DNA from: an uncultured beta proteobacterium
GTDB lineage: Bacteria > Pseudomonadota > Gammaproteobacteria > Burkholderiales > Rhodocyclaceae
Assembly (NCBI GenBank): GCA_903886975.1
Contig: CAISOB010000089.1
Coordinates: 1-49,736, forward strand
Length of the DNA: 49,736 bases
Direction of reading: 5' to 3'
The stretch's first letter is position 1. Each line of letters opens with the position of its first letter. Positions 24,446 through 32,700 of this stretch are shown piece after piece. A program made the translations under genes and the position numbers. Under the pieces are notes generated by a model. The model was not told the origin of the DNA and searched no databases. It was given only the letters and a program-made list of their open reading frames with translations.

Positions 24446-25576
24446 CTATTCCAGCAGCTTGCGCGCGATGATCACGCGCTGAATCTGATTGGTGCCTTCG
24501 TAGATCTGAGTGATCTTGGCATCGCGGTACAGCCTTTCGACCTCGTAACCGCGAATAAATCCGCTGCCGCCGAAAATTTGTACGGCATTGGACGCTTGCG
24601 CGACCGCGGCGTCGCCGGCAAAGCATTTGGCCATTGACGCGGCCATCGCCGCGTCAAGGCCGGCGTCCATCTTCATCGCCGCCGAGCGCACCAGCAGGCG
24701 AGCGGCTTCGGCGTCCTTGGCCATGTCGGCGAGCAGGAACTGGATGGCCTGGAATTCGGCGATCGCGTGGCCGAACTGCTGGCGCAGCTTGGCCTGCGCG
24801 ATCGACGCCTCGAGCGCCGCCTGGATGATGCCGACGGCCAGCGCGCCGATGCCGACGCGGCCTTTCTCGAGCACGCTCATCATCATGTGGAAGCCGCGCC
24901 CCTCGACACCGAGCAGTCCGTCGGCCGGCACCGCGACATTGTCGAAGTTGAGTTCGCCGACCTGCGACGAACGCTGGCCGAGCTTGTGTTCCTTGGGTCC
25001 GCGCGTGACACCGGCTTTGTTGCAATCGACGATGAAAATGCTCATGCCGCGCTTGCCCGCTTGCGGATCGGTACGCGCCAGGACGAAAGCGACGTCGGCG
25101 ACCGGCGCGTTGTGGATCCACAGCTTGCTGCCGGTCAGTTTCCAGCCGCCGCCATCCTTCGTCGCCGTGGTCTTGATGCCGGAAACATCCGAGCCGGCGC
25201 CGGCTTCGGTGATGCAGTAGGCGCCGCGCAGTTCGGCGCGGATCAGCGGACCTATCCATTGCGCTTTCTGCGCTTCCGTCCCGTACTTGCAGAGCATGGT
25301 TCCGAACAGCTCGACCAGCCCGCACTGGTCGGCGACCGAAGCATAGCCGCGCGAGAGTTCTTCCATGACGATGCTGTAGGCCAGGCAATCGAGCCCGGCG
25401 CCGCCGTAGGCCTCGGGGACGGTGATGCCGAACAGGCCATTCTGCGCCATCTGCTGATAGATCTCGCCGGCGAAGGCCTCTTCGCGGTCGAGGCGCTCGG
25501 CTTCCGGACGGATGACCTGATCGGCGAAACGCCTCGTCATATCGGCAACTTGCTGGTGTTCAGTGGACAAGAACAT
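24446..25576 (-). CDS. Acyl-CoA dehydrogenase
   Basis: A 376-residue FAD-dependent acyl-CoA dehydrogenase of normal length. Signature segments are YCITEAGAGSDVSGIKTTA (FAD/substrate site) and QFGHAIAEFQAIQFLLADM. The catalytic base is Glu360 in IYEGTNQIQR, the position used by short- and medium-chain enzymes. It oxidises an acyl-CoA to the 2-enoyl-CoA, donating electrons to the ETF encoded downstream. GGAG precedes the ATG. The Gfo/Idh/MocA gene is upstream and etfBA downstream, all on one strand. Chain specificity (butyryl, isobutyryl, glutaryl or other) is not decidable; a glutaryl-CoA dehydrogenase is unlikely from overall form. Confidence 0.92.
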   Translation of the reverse strand: MFLSTEHQQVADMTRRFADQVIRPEAERLDREEAFAGEIYQQMAQNGLFGITVPEAYGGAGLDCLAYSIVMEELSRGYASVADQCGLVELFGTMLCKYGTEAQKAQWIGPLIRAELRGAYCITEAGAGSDVSGIKTTATKDGGGWKLTGSKLWIHNAPVADVAFVLARTDPQAGKRGMSIFIVDCNKAGVTRGPKEHKLGQRSSQVGELNFDNVAVPADGLLGVEGRGFHMMMSVLEKGRVGIGALAVGIIQAALEASIAQAKLRQQFGHAIAEFQAIQFLLADMAKDAEAARLLVRSAAMKMDAGLDAAMAASMAKCFAGDAAVAQASNAVQIFGGSGFIRGYEVERLYRDAKITQIYEGTNQIQRVIIARKLLE

Positions 25577-25636
25577 GATGACTCCTCGTGTGAATGGCTT
25601 GAAAGTTTGTCGGTTGTCTCGACCGGGCCGTTGCGA

Positions 25637-26656
25637 TCAAAGTTTGACCTCGTGTTGCGTGCGCCCGGATTCGAGCAGCGCATCGATCAATTCCTGCACG
25701 GCGAGGCCCGAGCGCGCCGAGTTCATGGCCGCGCGGCCGGCGTCGATGGCGTCGAAAAATTCCTCGATCAGCGCGCGGTGCGGCCCGTGCGAAAAGGCCA
25801 TCGGGTCGGCGCTCGATCCGCCCGTATCGCCGGGCTCGTGCCGCATGACGCTGCCGTCCTTCAATTGCACGAGCAGGCGCTCGCCTTCGAGGACCGCCGA
25901 ACCTTGCGTCCCGGCAATGTCGATTCGTTCGGGATAGCCGGGAAAAGCGAGATTGGTCGCGTCGATGACGCCCGAAGCGCCATTGGCCCAGCGCACCGCG
26001 GCGGCGACCCGGTCTTCGGTGTCGAGGCCGCGCAGGCCGCTGTTGTCGACCAGCGCAAGCACCGATTTGGCCGGACCCACCAAGTGCAGCAACAGGTCAA
26101 GGGTGTGGCTCACCTGCGTGAGCAGGACGCCGCCGCCATCGCGCGCGTAGGTGCCGCGGCCCGGTTGCGCGAAGTAATCGGCACCGCGCCACCAGCGGAT
26201 GGTCGCCGATGCCGACAGGATCTGCCCGAGCGCTTGCTGTTGCAGCAGCGCGTGCAACTGCAAGGAACCCGGCCGGAAGCGATGCTGAAAGACGACGCCG
26301 AAAGCCACGCCGGCGCGCTCGCAGCAGGCGACGAGTCCGGCGGCGCGTCCGGCTGTGACGTCGATCGGCTTTTCGAGCAATATATTCTTTCCCGCGGCCG
26401 CGCAGCGGCGAACCAGTTCATCGTGGGTCCACGGCGGGGTCAGGATGATGACCGCGTCGATGGAGCTGTCGTCGACGATGGCTTCGAGCGAATCGACAAC
26501 CGGAAAGGAATAGTTCGCGGCGAACTGATTCCGACGCTGCGCCGACGGCGCATAGGCCGCGGCGACCTCGATGCGTTCCTGCAGATCGAGCAGGCTCTGG
26601 GCATGCGGTTTGACCGCCATGCCCAAGCCCAGCAATGCGACACGATGTTTCTTCAT
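25637..26656 (-). CDS. Gfo/Idh/MocA-family oxidoreductase
   Basis: A 339-residue NAD(P)-dependent oxidoreductase. The N-terminal Rossmann fold shows VALLGLGMAVKPH and the family's EKP motif appears in LLEKPIDVTAG, followed by a C-terminal substrate domain (HRFRPGSLQLHALLQQQALG). Family members oxidise or reduce sugars, inositols and related polyols or act on amines. An enzyme of this type inside an acyl-CoA operon is unusual and suggests that the substrate is, or derives from, a hydroxylated or cyclic compound. It lies between the MaoC hydratase and acyl-CoA dehydrogenase genes. Precise reaction unknown. Confidence 0.85.
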   Translation of the reverse strand: MKKHRVALLGLGMAVKPHAQSLLDLQERIEVAAAYAPSAQRRNQFAANYSFPVVDSLEAIVDDSSIDAVIILTPPWTHDELVRRCAAAGKNILLEKPIDVTAGRAAGLVACCERAGVAFGVVFQHRFRPGSLQLHALLQQQALGQILSASATIRWWRGADYFAQPGRGTYARDGGGVLLTQVSHTLDLLLHLVGPAKSVLALVDNSGLRGLDTEDRVAAAVRWANGASGVIDATNLAFPGYPERIDIAGTQGSAVLEGERLLVQLKDGSVMRHEPGDTGGSSADPMAFSHGPHRALIEEFFDAIDAGRAAMNSARSGLAVQELIDALLESGRTQHEVKL

Positions 26657-26692
26657 GGTCCCTCCGAAAACGCTTGCTGGCGGATGCGCGAA

Positions 26693-27139
26693 TCAGACAT
26701 GCACCAGCAGGGTATTGAGGCCGCGCTGCACGACCTCGCCATGCTGATTGATCACATCGAAGTTGAGGCGCGCGACGCCGCGCTGCGGATCCTTCGTCGG
26801 GCGGGTATCGAGCACGGTGATGCGCGCGAAAATCCGGTCGCCGACATAGACCGCGCCCAGGAAACTGTACTGCCACTCGAGCGTGGCGATCGCCGCAATG
26901 CGAATCTCGGCGCGATTCTTCAAGCCATCGACAAGGGCCAGTCCGAGCAGACCGTGCGCAACGCGGCCGGAAAAGCCCTGCTCGCGGGCATAGACGTCGT
27001 CCATATGCAATTCGTAGAAGTCGCCGCTGATGCCGGCGAAAGCGACGATCTGCGATTCGGTCACGACGATGCCGCTGGTGTCGAAGGTCAAGCCGGTGTG
27101 CAGATCGGCGAGATGCAGTTTTGAATTCGGCGGGTTCAT
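26693..27139 (-). CDS. MaoC-like dehydratase/hydratase, second copy
   Basis: A 148-residue hot-dog-fold protein of the MaoC/R-specific hydratase class. The hydratase-2 region reads FAGISGDFYELH with Asp40 and His45 as the likely catalytic pair, although the usual Asn-Pro before the His is replaced by Tyr-Glu-Leu. GRVAHGLLGLALVDGL matches the conserved Gly-Arg...His-Gly segment. It should hydrate a 2-enoyl-CoA to the (R)-3-hydroxyacyl-CoA or a branched relative. It is 12 bases downstream of the LacI gene. The altered motif hints at a substrate different from that of the 29112-29555 protein. Confidence 0.82.
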   Translation of the reverse strand: MNPPNSKLHLADLHTGLTFDTSGIVVTESQIVAFAGISGDFYELHMDDVYAREQGFSGRVAHGLLGLALVDGLKNRAEIRIAAIATLEWQYSFLGAVYVGDRIFARITVLDTRPTKDPQRGVARLNFDVINQHGEVVQRGLNTLLVHV

Positions 27140-27151
27140 TCCGGAAGGCTT

Positions 27152-28264
27152 TCAAGTCAATTGTATAGACTGTGACACTCGCGACGACGCTCGCCGGGCG
27201 CGGGATTTGACGCGCGGCCCGCTCGATCCGCGCACGACAAGCTCGGGCTGAAGCCGAATTCTTTCCGGTGGCCGCCCGGGCGTGGCGAGTCGTTTGCGCA
27301 GCAGCTGGCCGGCACTCAGTCCGATCAGCCCGGTGTGCACGGCGACGGTCGTCAGCCCCGGTTGCCACAGAGCCGCTTCGGCGACATCGTCGGCGCCGAT
27401 CACCGAGCAGTCGCGGCCGGGTTCCAAGCCGAGCTTGCGCAGACCGAGCATGACGCCGAATGCGACGAGATCGTTAAAACAGACGATGGCCGTCGGCGGA
27501 TCGCGGCGCGCCATCAGGGTCATCGCCGCAAGAAAGCCCTGCTCGCGCGTCGCGTCGCATTCGCTCACCAAGTCTCGCGCGAGCTTGATGCCGGCGGTGC
27601 GCAAGGCGCTGCGATACCCGCGCAGGCGATCACGCCCGGTCGAGGTGCGCGAATTGGCGCCGACAAAGGCGATGCGCTCGTGCCCGAGCGTCAGCAGGTG
27701 TTCGGTGGCCAGTACCGACCCCGCCTGATTGTCGAGGCCGGCATAATCGGTCGCCGCGCCGGCGACATAGCGCGAAACGAGGACCAGCGGAATGTGCCAG
27801 GCGAGGACATCCTCGACTATCTGGCGCGTCGTGCCGATGGCCGGCATCAGGATCAGCCCCTCGACATTGTGTTCGCGCGCGGCATTGAGAAACTTCGCCT
27901 GTTGCGCGATCGATTCGCCGCAGTGCCCGAGCACCAGCGCGAGTCCGAGTTCGCCCAACGCTTCGTCGATCCCGACGGTGATTTCGGCGAAATAGGGATT
28001 GGCAAGGTCGCAGATCGAGACGCCGACGATCCCCGTGCGCTTGGTGCGCAGTTGCGCGCCGCTGCGATCATAGATGTAGCCCAGCTCATCGATGACCCGC
28101 TGCACATGCGCGCGCGTCTTCGCGGCGACCGAGGGCTTCGCGTTGAGCACCATCGACACCGTGCCGGTCGACACGCCGGCGTGGCGCGCGACATCCTTCA
28201 GGGATACGCGGTCAGGCTTCACGGCAGAAGCGTTTGCGGCCGTCTTGCGCGCCCGCCCGCTCAA
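27152..28264 (-). CDS. LacI-family transcriptional regulator within the acyl-CoA operon
   Basis: About 370 residues from a TTG at 28264, with a possible GTG start 15 codons later. The N-terminal DNA-binding domain reads VSLKDVARHAGVSTGTVSMV and the hinge YIYDRSGAQLRTKRTG. The effector domain includes GVSICDLANPYFAEITVGID and CFNDLVAFGVMLGL. It lies inside the operon it probably controls, between the SDR and the second MaoC gene. The perfect palindrome TTGAACCGGTTCAA in that operon's promoter and in the 353-381 promoter is the best candidate operator. Inference: this protein is the regulator of both. LacI effectors are often sugars, but acyl-CoA or acid ligands are possible. Confidence 0.85.
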   Translation of the reverse strand: MSGRARKTAANASAVKPDRVSLKDVARHAGVSTGTVSMVLNAKPSVAAKTRAHVQRVIDELGYIYDRSGAQLRTKRTGIVGVSICDLANPYFAEITVGIDEALGELGLALVLGHCGESIAQQAKFLNAAREHNVEGLILMPAIGTTRQIVEDVLAWHIPLVLVSRYVAGAATDYAGLDNQAGSVLATEHLLTLGHERIAFVGANSRTSTGRDRLRGYRSALRTAGIKLARDLVSECDATREQGFLAAMTLMARRDPPTAIVCFNDLVAFGVMLGLRKLGLEPGRDCSVIGADDVAEAALWQPGLTTVAVHTGLIGLSAGQLLRKRLATPGRPPERIRLQPELVVRGSSGPRVKSRARRASSRVSQSIQLT

Positions 28265-28282
28265 ACGATCGGGCTCTTTTCA

Positions 28283-29056
28283 TCACGCGCGCAGACGGTT
28301 GAGCATCATGCCGCCGTCAACGCGAACTTCCTGAGCGACGGTGTAGGGCAACAGGCCGGAAGCCATCGTCCGCACCACGCGCGCCACGTCCTCGGGAAAG
28401 CCCCAGCGTGGCTCGACAGTCAGGCCCTGGGCGATCAGCGCATCGTATTTCGCTTTCACCGGCGCGGTCATCTCGGTCATGATGACGCCGGGCTGCACTT
28501 CGAAAACGGCGATGCCATGTTGCGCGAGGCGCAGCGAAAAGAGCTTGCAGGCCATCGACAGCGCGGTTTTCGACATGCAGTACTCGCCGCGCTGGTCACT
28601 GACGACGACCGCGTTCGACGAACTGATGAAGACGATGCTGCGGTAGTTGCCGGCGGCAGGCTGCGTGCCGGCCATGTGCCTGGCGACGGCCTGCGTGAAA
28701 AAGAAGGTGCCGCGTGTATTGATGCCGAAACAGCGGTCATAGCTCTCGACGCTCATCTCGAGCAGGTCGCCGCGGCTGAGTACCGAAACCCCGGCGTTAT
28801 TGACCAGGCAATCGACGGCGCCGAAGTCGGCGATCACCCGGCTGATGACCGCCGCATGCGCTTCAACTTTTCCGAGGTCGAGTTCGTAGGCCGAGAATTG
28901 CCGGCCCAAGGCGCCGACCTTCTGCCGCAGCTCGTTCATGCGCTCAGGATCGGGCAGGGCGACCGCGGCGACGTCGAATCCCTCTTCGGCAAGCGCCAGG
29001 GCGGTGGCGAATCCGATGCCGCGCGAGGCGCCGGTGATCAAGCAGGTTTTCTTCAT
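28283..29056 (-). CDS. Short-chain dehydrogenase/reductase
   Basis: A 257-residue SDR from ATG 29056, with AAGGA seven bases upstream. The cofactor loop is TGASRGIGFATAL, followed by NNAGVSVLS, and the active site FISSSNAVVV with Tyr and Lys in EYCMSKTAL. The C-terminal GLLPYTVAQEVRVDGGMML is typical of 3-ketoacyl-reductase-annotated members that often sit in sugar-acid or polyol operons. It probably acts as an NAD(P)-dependent alcohol dehydrogenase in the same pathway as the Gfo/Idh/MocA enzyme or the 3-hydroxyacyl-CoA step. It lies between the first MaoC gene and the LacI gene. Confidence 0.87.
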   Translation of the reverse strand: MKKTCLITGASRGIGFATALALAEEGFDVAAVALPDPERMNELRQKVGALGRQFSAYELDLGKVEAHAAVISRVIADFGAVDCLVNNAGVSVLSRGDLLEMSVESYDRCFGINTRGTFFFTQAVARHMAGTQPAAGNYRSIVFISSSNAVVVSDQRGEYCMSKTALSMACKLFSLRLAQHGIAVFEVQPGVIMTEMTAPVKAKYDALIAQGLTVEPRWGFPEDVARVVRTMASGLLPYTVAQEVRVDGGMMLNRLRA

Positions 29057-29111
29057 TGCATTGTCCTTGAATAGCGCGCCGCCGGTATCCGCGCACTCTT
29101 GATCGATCAGC

Positions 29112-29555
29112 CTAGCACTTGGCGACCCACGCCAGGATATGGGTGGCGACGAGGCAGGTCTCGCCTTGTCCATTGCAAACTTCGATCTTGGCCCGGGTCC
29201 GGCCGGCCACATCGTCGACACTCTCGATCGTGTAGCGCGCGGTCAGCGTGTCGCCGGCAAAGACCGGACGCGTGAAGCGGATGCGATCATAGCCGGCCGA
29301 GACCGGGGTGCCGCCCGCGCCGCGCTCGACCGAGCGCTTCGACATCATCGCCGACGTCGCCGAGGGCAGGCCCATCACTAGCGCACCGTGGGCGATGATG
29401 CGCCCGAAAGCCGTGCCGCGCGCGTATTCGGCGTCGGTATGCACGGGGTCGTTGTCGCCGCTGATCGCGGCGAAGGCGGCGATATCCTCGGCGGACAGGG
29501 TCTTGGTGAATTCGGTCGATTCGCCGACCGAGAGGCAGGTCGAAATGCCGCTCAT
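29112..29555 (-). CDS. MaoC-like (R)-specific enoyl-CoA hydratase
   Basis: A 147-residue hot-dog-fold hydratase, close to PhaJ in length. The hydratase-2 motif is complete: FAAISGDNDPVH with Asp34 and His39. GRIIAHGALVMGL matches the conserved second segment. It adds water to a 2-enoyl-CoA giving the (R)-3-hydroxyacyl-CoA. It is the first recognisable enzyme of the operon read from the promoter at 29642-29670. Its ATG overlaps the TGA of a 21-codon upstream frame (ATGA), so translation may be coupled. Confidence 0.85.
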   Translation of the reverse strand: MSGISTCLSVGESTEFTKTLSAEDIAAFAAISGDNDPVHTDAEYARGTAFGRIIAHGALVMGLPSATSAMMSKRSVERGAGGTPVSAGYDRIRFTRPVFAGDTLTARYTIESVDDVAGRTRAKIEVCNGQGETCLVATHILAWVAKC

Positions 29556-29617
29556 CTAGCCACCCCGACACGGCCGAGATGAGCGGAAACGCGTAAATTC
29601 ATGGCTTGCATTCTCAT
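29552..29617 (-). CDS. Possible 21-residue leader peptide coupled to the MaoC gene
   Basis: An ATG at 29617 opens a 21-codon frame (begins MRMQAMNLRV, ends GRVGVAR) with a good ribosome site, GAGGAAAG, four bases upstream. Its stop TGA overlaps the MaoC start as ATGA. It begins about 20 bases after the predicted transcription start, so it would be the first thing translated in the operon. It is unlike any protein I know. It may be a leader that couples or tunes translation. Confidence 0.4.
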   Translation of the reverse strand: MRMQAMNLRVSAHLGRVGVAR

Positions 29618-29641
29618 AGGTCTTTCCTCACTGTGTGATGC

Positions 29642-29670
29642 ATATTGAACCGGTTCAAATGTGATGTCAA
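29642..29670 (-). promoter_or_regulatory. Promoter with embedded LacI-type operator, twin of 353-381
   Basis: On the minus strand TTGACA (29670-29665), a 17-base spacer and CAATAT (29647-29642) form a promoter. The perfect palindrome TTGAACCGGTTCAA (29645-29658) lies over the spacer and -10, in exactly the same register as at 353-381. It drives the MaoC-SDR-LacI-MaoC-Gfo-ACAD-EtfBA operon. Confidence 0.75.
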
Positions 29671-30154
29671 TACGCAGGCCCTGAAGTTGGACAATCCCTG
29701 ATGAGAGGCCATGGTATCCGAGCATACCCGGAACCATTTTGCAGTAGTTTCGGCATTCGCTGAAGTCCCGCGTCCACCCTGCTTGCGGCCGATCGCACGC
29801 GTTCGTCATTGTTCAATGAAGCAGGCTTGGAGCAAGCTAGATTCTTGGTCAAGGTCCGCTATCTGGAGAAATCCGGTGGGACGCCTCACGGCCAAAAGCG
29901 GTCGGCACAGATTGCTCTCCAAAGCGGACAGCCGTTTCCGGCGGCAAGCATCGATCGCAGTAATTCGTGACAGGCGTTCAAGCTTTCCTCAATGATCGTG
30001 ACGGTCGGTGAATAGATTGGGGAGCAAACGCTACCCGTGGAACAAATAATCGCCCTGATCGTCGAATAATCGCGAAGACCGACCGCAATCTGTCAGACGA
30101 GGACAGGCCACGAAGCGTGCGGCTTGTCGCGGAGCGCCGCCAAGAGGAATTGTG
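29671..30154. other. Intergenic region between divergent genes, no gene recognised
   Basis: About 480 bases upstream of the MhpD-like gene. The short frames show no family resemblance. AATAATCGC occurs twice about 20 bases apart near 30045-30075, of unknown meaning. No clear promoter is visible for the rightward gene. Confidence 0.4.
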
Positions 30155-30976
30155 ATGCTCACCGCCACGGAATTTCAAGAGATCGCCTTACAAATACGGG
30201 CCGCACAACTCGAAGTGCGACAAATCGAGCCGTTTGCGTCTCGTATACCGGCGTTTGACCTACCAACAGCCTACGTCGTCGCTCAGCTCAACCATGACAT
30301 ACGCCTACTTGAGGGTGCCGTGCCCGTGGGCCGAAAGATCGGCTTTACGAACTCCAACATGTGGGCTATCTACGGTGTCAGCGAGCCCATCTGGGCTTAC
30401 GTTTATGATCAAACGGTCACCCGCTTGCGAATTACTGGTGATACTTGTAGCATCGGCCGGTTCGTCGAACCAAAGATCGAACCTGAGATTGTCTTCCACT
30501 TCCGTACAGCGCCACCTGTCGGTGCAGACCTCCCGGCGCTACTTGCATCCATCGACTGGGTCGCTCACGCCTTTGAGATAGTGCAGTCCCACTACCCCGG
30601 TTGGCGATTTCAGGCGGCTGACGCCGTCGCAGATTGTTCGCTACACGGAACACTTCTCTTGGGCGAGCCTGTACCCATCGACCAACTCGCTTCCGATCCG
30701 GTCGCTGCGCTCGAATCGTTCGCGGTAGCCCTTTCGTGCAATGGAAAAGTGCGGGAAGTCGGCAGGGGCGCCAACGTACTGGGTAATCCGTTGATGGCGT
30801 TGTCACACCTAATTGAAGTGCTTTCAAAGCAACCGGAATGTTTACCGCTGCAAGCCGATGAGATCGTGACGACTGGCACCATAACAACGGCTCAAGCAGT
30901 CCGGCCCGGCGAGTCATGGCAAACAAGGCTCCAAGGTATTGCACTTCCTGAACTTGCCGTGGAGTTCGTTCCGTGA
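30155..30976 (+). CDS. 2-keto-4-pentenoate hydratase-like protein (MhpD/FAH family)
   Basis: A 273-residue member of the family that contains 2-keto-4-pentenoate hydratase and 4-oxalocrotonate decarboxylase. GRKIGFTNSNMWAIYG, then EPKIEPEIVFHF with its paired acidic residues for the metal ion, and the C-terminal TTGTITTAQAVRPGESWQT are typical. The reaction is likely hydration or decarboxylation of a 2-keto-enoic acid, as in aromatic meta-cleavage, though no other meta-pathway gene is present. AGAGGA lies seven bases before the ATG at 30155; a GTG three bases earlier is less well spaced. Transcribed away from the acyl-CoA operon. Confidence 0.82.
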   Translation: MLTATEFQEIALQIRAAQLEVRQIEPFASRIPAFDLPTAYVVAQLNHDIRLLEGAVPVGRKIGFTNSNMWAIYGVSEPIWAYVYDQTVTRLRITGDTCSIGRFVEPKIEPEIVFHFRTAPPVGADLPALLASIDWVAHAFEIVQSHYPGWRFQAADAVADCSLHGTLLLGEPVPIDQLASDPVAALESFAVALSCNGKVREVGRGANVLGNPLMALSHLIEVLSKQPECLPLQADEIVTTGTITTAQAVRPGESWQTRLQGIALPELAVEFVP

Positions 30977-31076
30977 CGCTGCAACGAGGCAGAACGCCGT
31001 AATGCAGCAGACGCTTCACCTATCGGACACAGGCCACCACTGGTAGTTCGAAGTACCGGTTTAGGGAGGTCGCTAA

Positions 31077-31096
31077 GACCGCTTAGGGTCGCAGTG
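31077..31096 (+). repeat. 20-bp direct repeat, left copy (GACCGCTTAGGGTCGCAGTG)
   Basis: This sequence recurs at 34104-34123 with one mismatch. Its GACC/GGTC ends form a small stem. The two copies flank a roughly 3-kb block containing three unrelated genes of mixed composition. Confidence 0.5.
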
Positions 31097-31147
31097 ATGA
31101 TTGGTCACCATAAAAAGCGGCCAAGAGCAGTTGGTAAGAAATACGCG

Positions 31148-31885
31148 CTAATCCGCAAGCGGTGCGACAGAGATACCCCGAACGCCGGTCCGCTCGATCG
31201 CGCGGGCAACGAGGCCAGATACCTTGACCTCTTCGACGACGCGCCGGAGGTAGTCGAGGCCGGAGCTGCGACCCTTCGGAACCGCAATGGCTTGCTGGAC
31301 ACCCATAAATCGCCCGTCGAGGACGCGAGATCCGGGTAGCTTCTCGACAAGATCAAGCAGGACCTGCGTCAGGCCCGCCAGCGCGTCCACTTTGCCGGCC
31401 GCCAAGAGGTCGAACGCCGCGCTGCCCCCCTGCGTCGACACCAGTTGGGCGTGCTTCAGATTACGGCCCAGGAAAAGCTCGAAATTCGCGCGCACTGGCG
31501 CCGCGATGCGAGCCCCCTCGCGATCGACCTCGGTCGCAGCACGAAAGGGCGAGGCGCCGGGCACGAGGTATGTTGCGTCAATCTCGAGGTAGGCCGGGGT
31601 GAAGCTCATCAGCTTTTCGCGTTGCGGATCGGAGCCGAGAAAAGCGATGTCCCAGACATTGGTCGGCGCCGCATCGCCCATGACGGCGACGCTGTCGTAG
31701 GCAATGATCTCGAGCGGCACGCCGAGGCGCCTGGCGAGTTCTTGCAGCAGATCGATCGCCACCCCCGATGATTTGCCCGTCGCACCATCCTTCTTGGCAA
31801 GAATGAAATTTCCGTAGTTAACCCCGGCGCGGAGCTTTCCGGTCGGGACGAGATCGGCACGAACGGCCGCTGCGATATCAACCAT
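31148..31885 (-). CDS. Family 3 solute-binding-like protein without signal peptide
   Basis: A 245-residue protein with the SBP family 3 fold used for polar amino acids: LRAGVNYGNFILAKKDGATG, DLLQELARRLGVPLEIIAYD, WDIAFLGSDPQREKLMSFTP. The N-terminus MVDIAAAVRADLVPTGKLRA has no hydrophobic signal, and no alternative upstream start adds one. Related signal-less proteins of this length occur in proteobacteria. It may therefore be cytoplasmic or carry a sensory role. No permease or ATPase is adjacent. The ribosome site (GAGGAA) is rather far, about 12 bases, from the ATG. Confidence 0.75.
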   Translation of the reverse strand: MVDIAAAVRADLVPTGKLRAGVNYGNFILAKKDGATGKSSGVAIDLLQELARRLGVPLEIIAYDSVAVMGDAAPTNVWDIAFLGSDPQREKLMSFTPAYLEIDATYLVPGASPFRAATEVDREGARIAAPVRANFELFLGRNLKHAQLVSTQGGSAAFDLLAAGKVDALAGLTQVLLDLVEKLPGSRVLDGRFMGVQQAIAVPKGRSSGLDYLRRVVEEVKVSGLVARAIERTGVRGISVAPLAD

Positions 31886-32022
31886 GACAGGTCCATTTCC
31901 TCAAGTAGTAACAAGATATGACAAGTTTCATGCCGGTGTTGCGAGACGATCCCGCCGGATCAGCCAAGCCCGCTCCACATCCATCGGCGCACTGATTCCC
32001 TTGTAATGGCTGGCATCAATTG

Positions 32023-32700
32023 CTACCAGACATAAGGAATGAGACGATGGCGCACACGGCTTGCGTATTCGTTGTAGCCGGGAAGATCGCGGCGCAAGAT
32101 CTTTTCCTCATCAAGAAGCCGCCAGATAAGCACCGGCAGAATGAGCGGGACGAGACAGATCGTGAACCACGAGCCAAGTGCAAGCGGCATTCCGATGAAA
32201 AGCCAGAGCGCGCCAGCGTACATAGGATGACGCACATTCGCGTAGGGACCGGTGTCGATCACTTTGTGATCATCCGCGATACTGATGTTGGCTGATGCAT
32301 AACTATTGACCTTCAGCACCCAGAAAATAAATAGGAACGACAATACAATCACGACGTCCCCTACAAAGGAGAGGTATGCGGGCACTGGCGATAGGCTAAG
32401 GCGGTAATCGAGGGGGGGCAGGATGATAAAAACAAAAAAAGCGAGAATGATGAGCGACACGATGATCTTCTGTGACCACTCTTTCTCATGCTGTGGTCCG
32501 GCATTCATGCGGCGCTCGAGCAGCGGCCTGTCGTGGAGTGCGAGATAGACAGTGAAGCCGATGGTCGAGGCGGAAAAGACTGCGATAAAGAGCCAGCCTT
32601 GCCAGTAGTGCCACGTGCCCGCGGACAAGAAAATGAAGGCGACGAAAAGCGCCATCCCCGCAACCCCTTGCGCGATGGCTTTCCTGTAGAGCGGATCCAT
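32023..32700 (-). CDS. Isoprenylcysteine carboxyl methyltransferase-family membrane protein
   Basis: A 225-residue integral membrane protein with about five hydrophobic helices (LFVAFIFLSAGTWHYWQGW; IIVSLIILAFFVFIILPP). The SAM-binding segment GPYANVRHPMYAGALWLFIG is the RHPxY motif of the ICMT/PEMT-like family, and the C-terminal EEKILRRDLPGYNEYASRV is also characteristic. Bacterial members methylate unknown substrates. The start at ATG 32700 is chosen because upstream residues show no similarity. It is isolated between the family 3 binding protein and the BASS transporter and its base composition is lower in GC than the flanking core genes. Confidence 0.82.
   Translation of the reverse strand: MDPLYRKAIAQGVAGMALFVAFIFLSAGTWHYWQGWLFIAVFSASTIGFTVYLALHDRPLLERRMNAGPQHEKEWSQKIIVSLIILAFFVFIILPPLDYRLSLSPVPAYLSFVGDVVIVLSFLFIFWVLKVNSYASANISIADDHKVIDTGPYANVRHPMYAGALWLFIGMPLALGSWFTICLVPLILPVLIWRLLDEEKILRRDLPGYNEYASRVRHRLIPYVW

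Noticed and set aside
24767..27124. 785-codon plus-strand frame opposite the acyl-CoA dehydrogenase, Gfo/Idh/MocA and MaoC genes
   Set aside because: Long antisense frames are common in GC-rich DNA; the opposite strand holds three genes with intact catalytic motifs.
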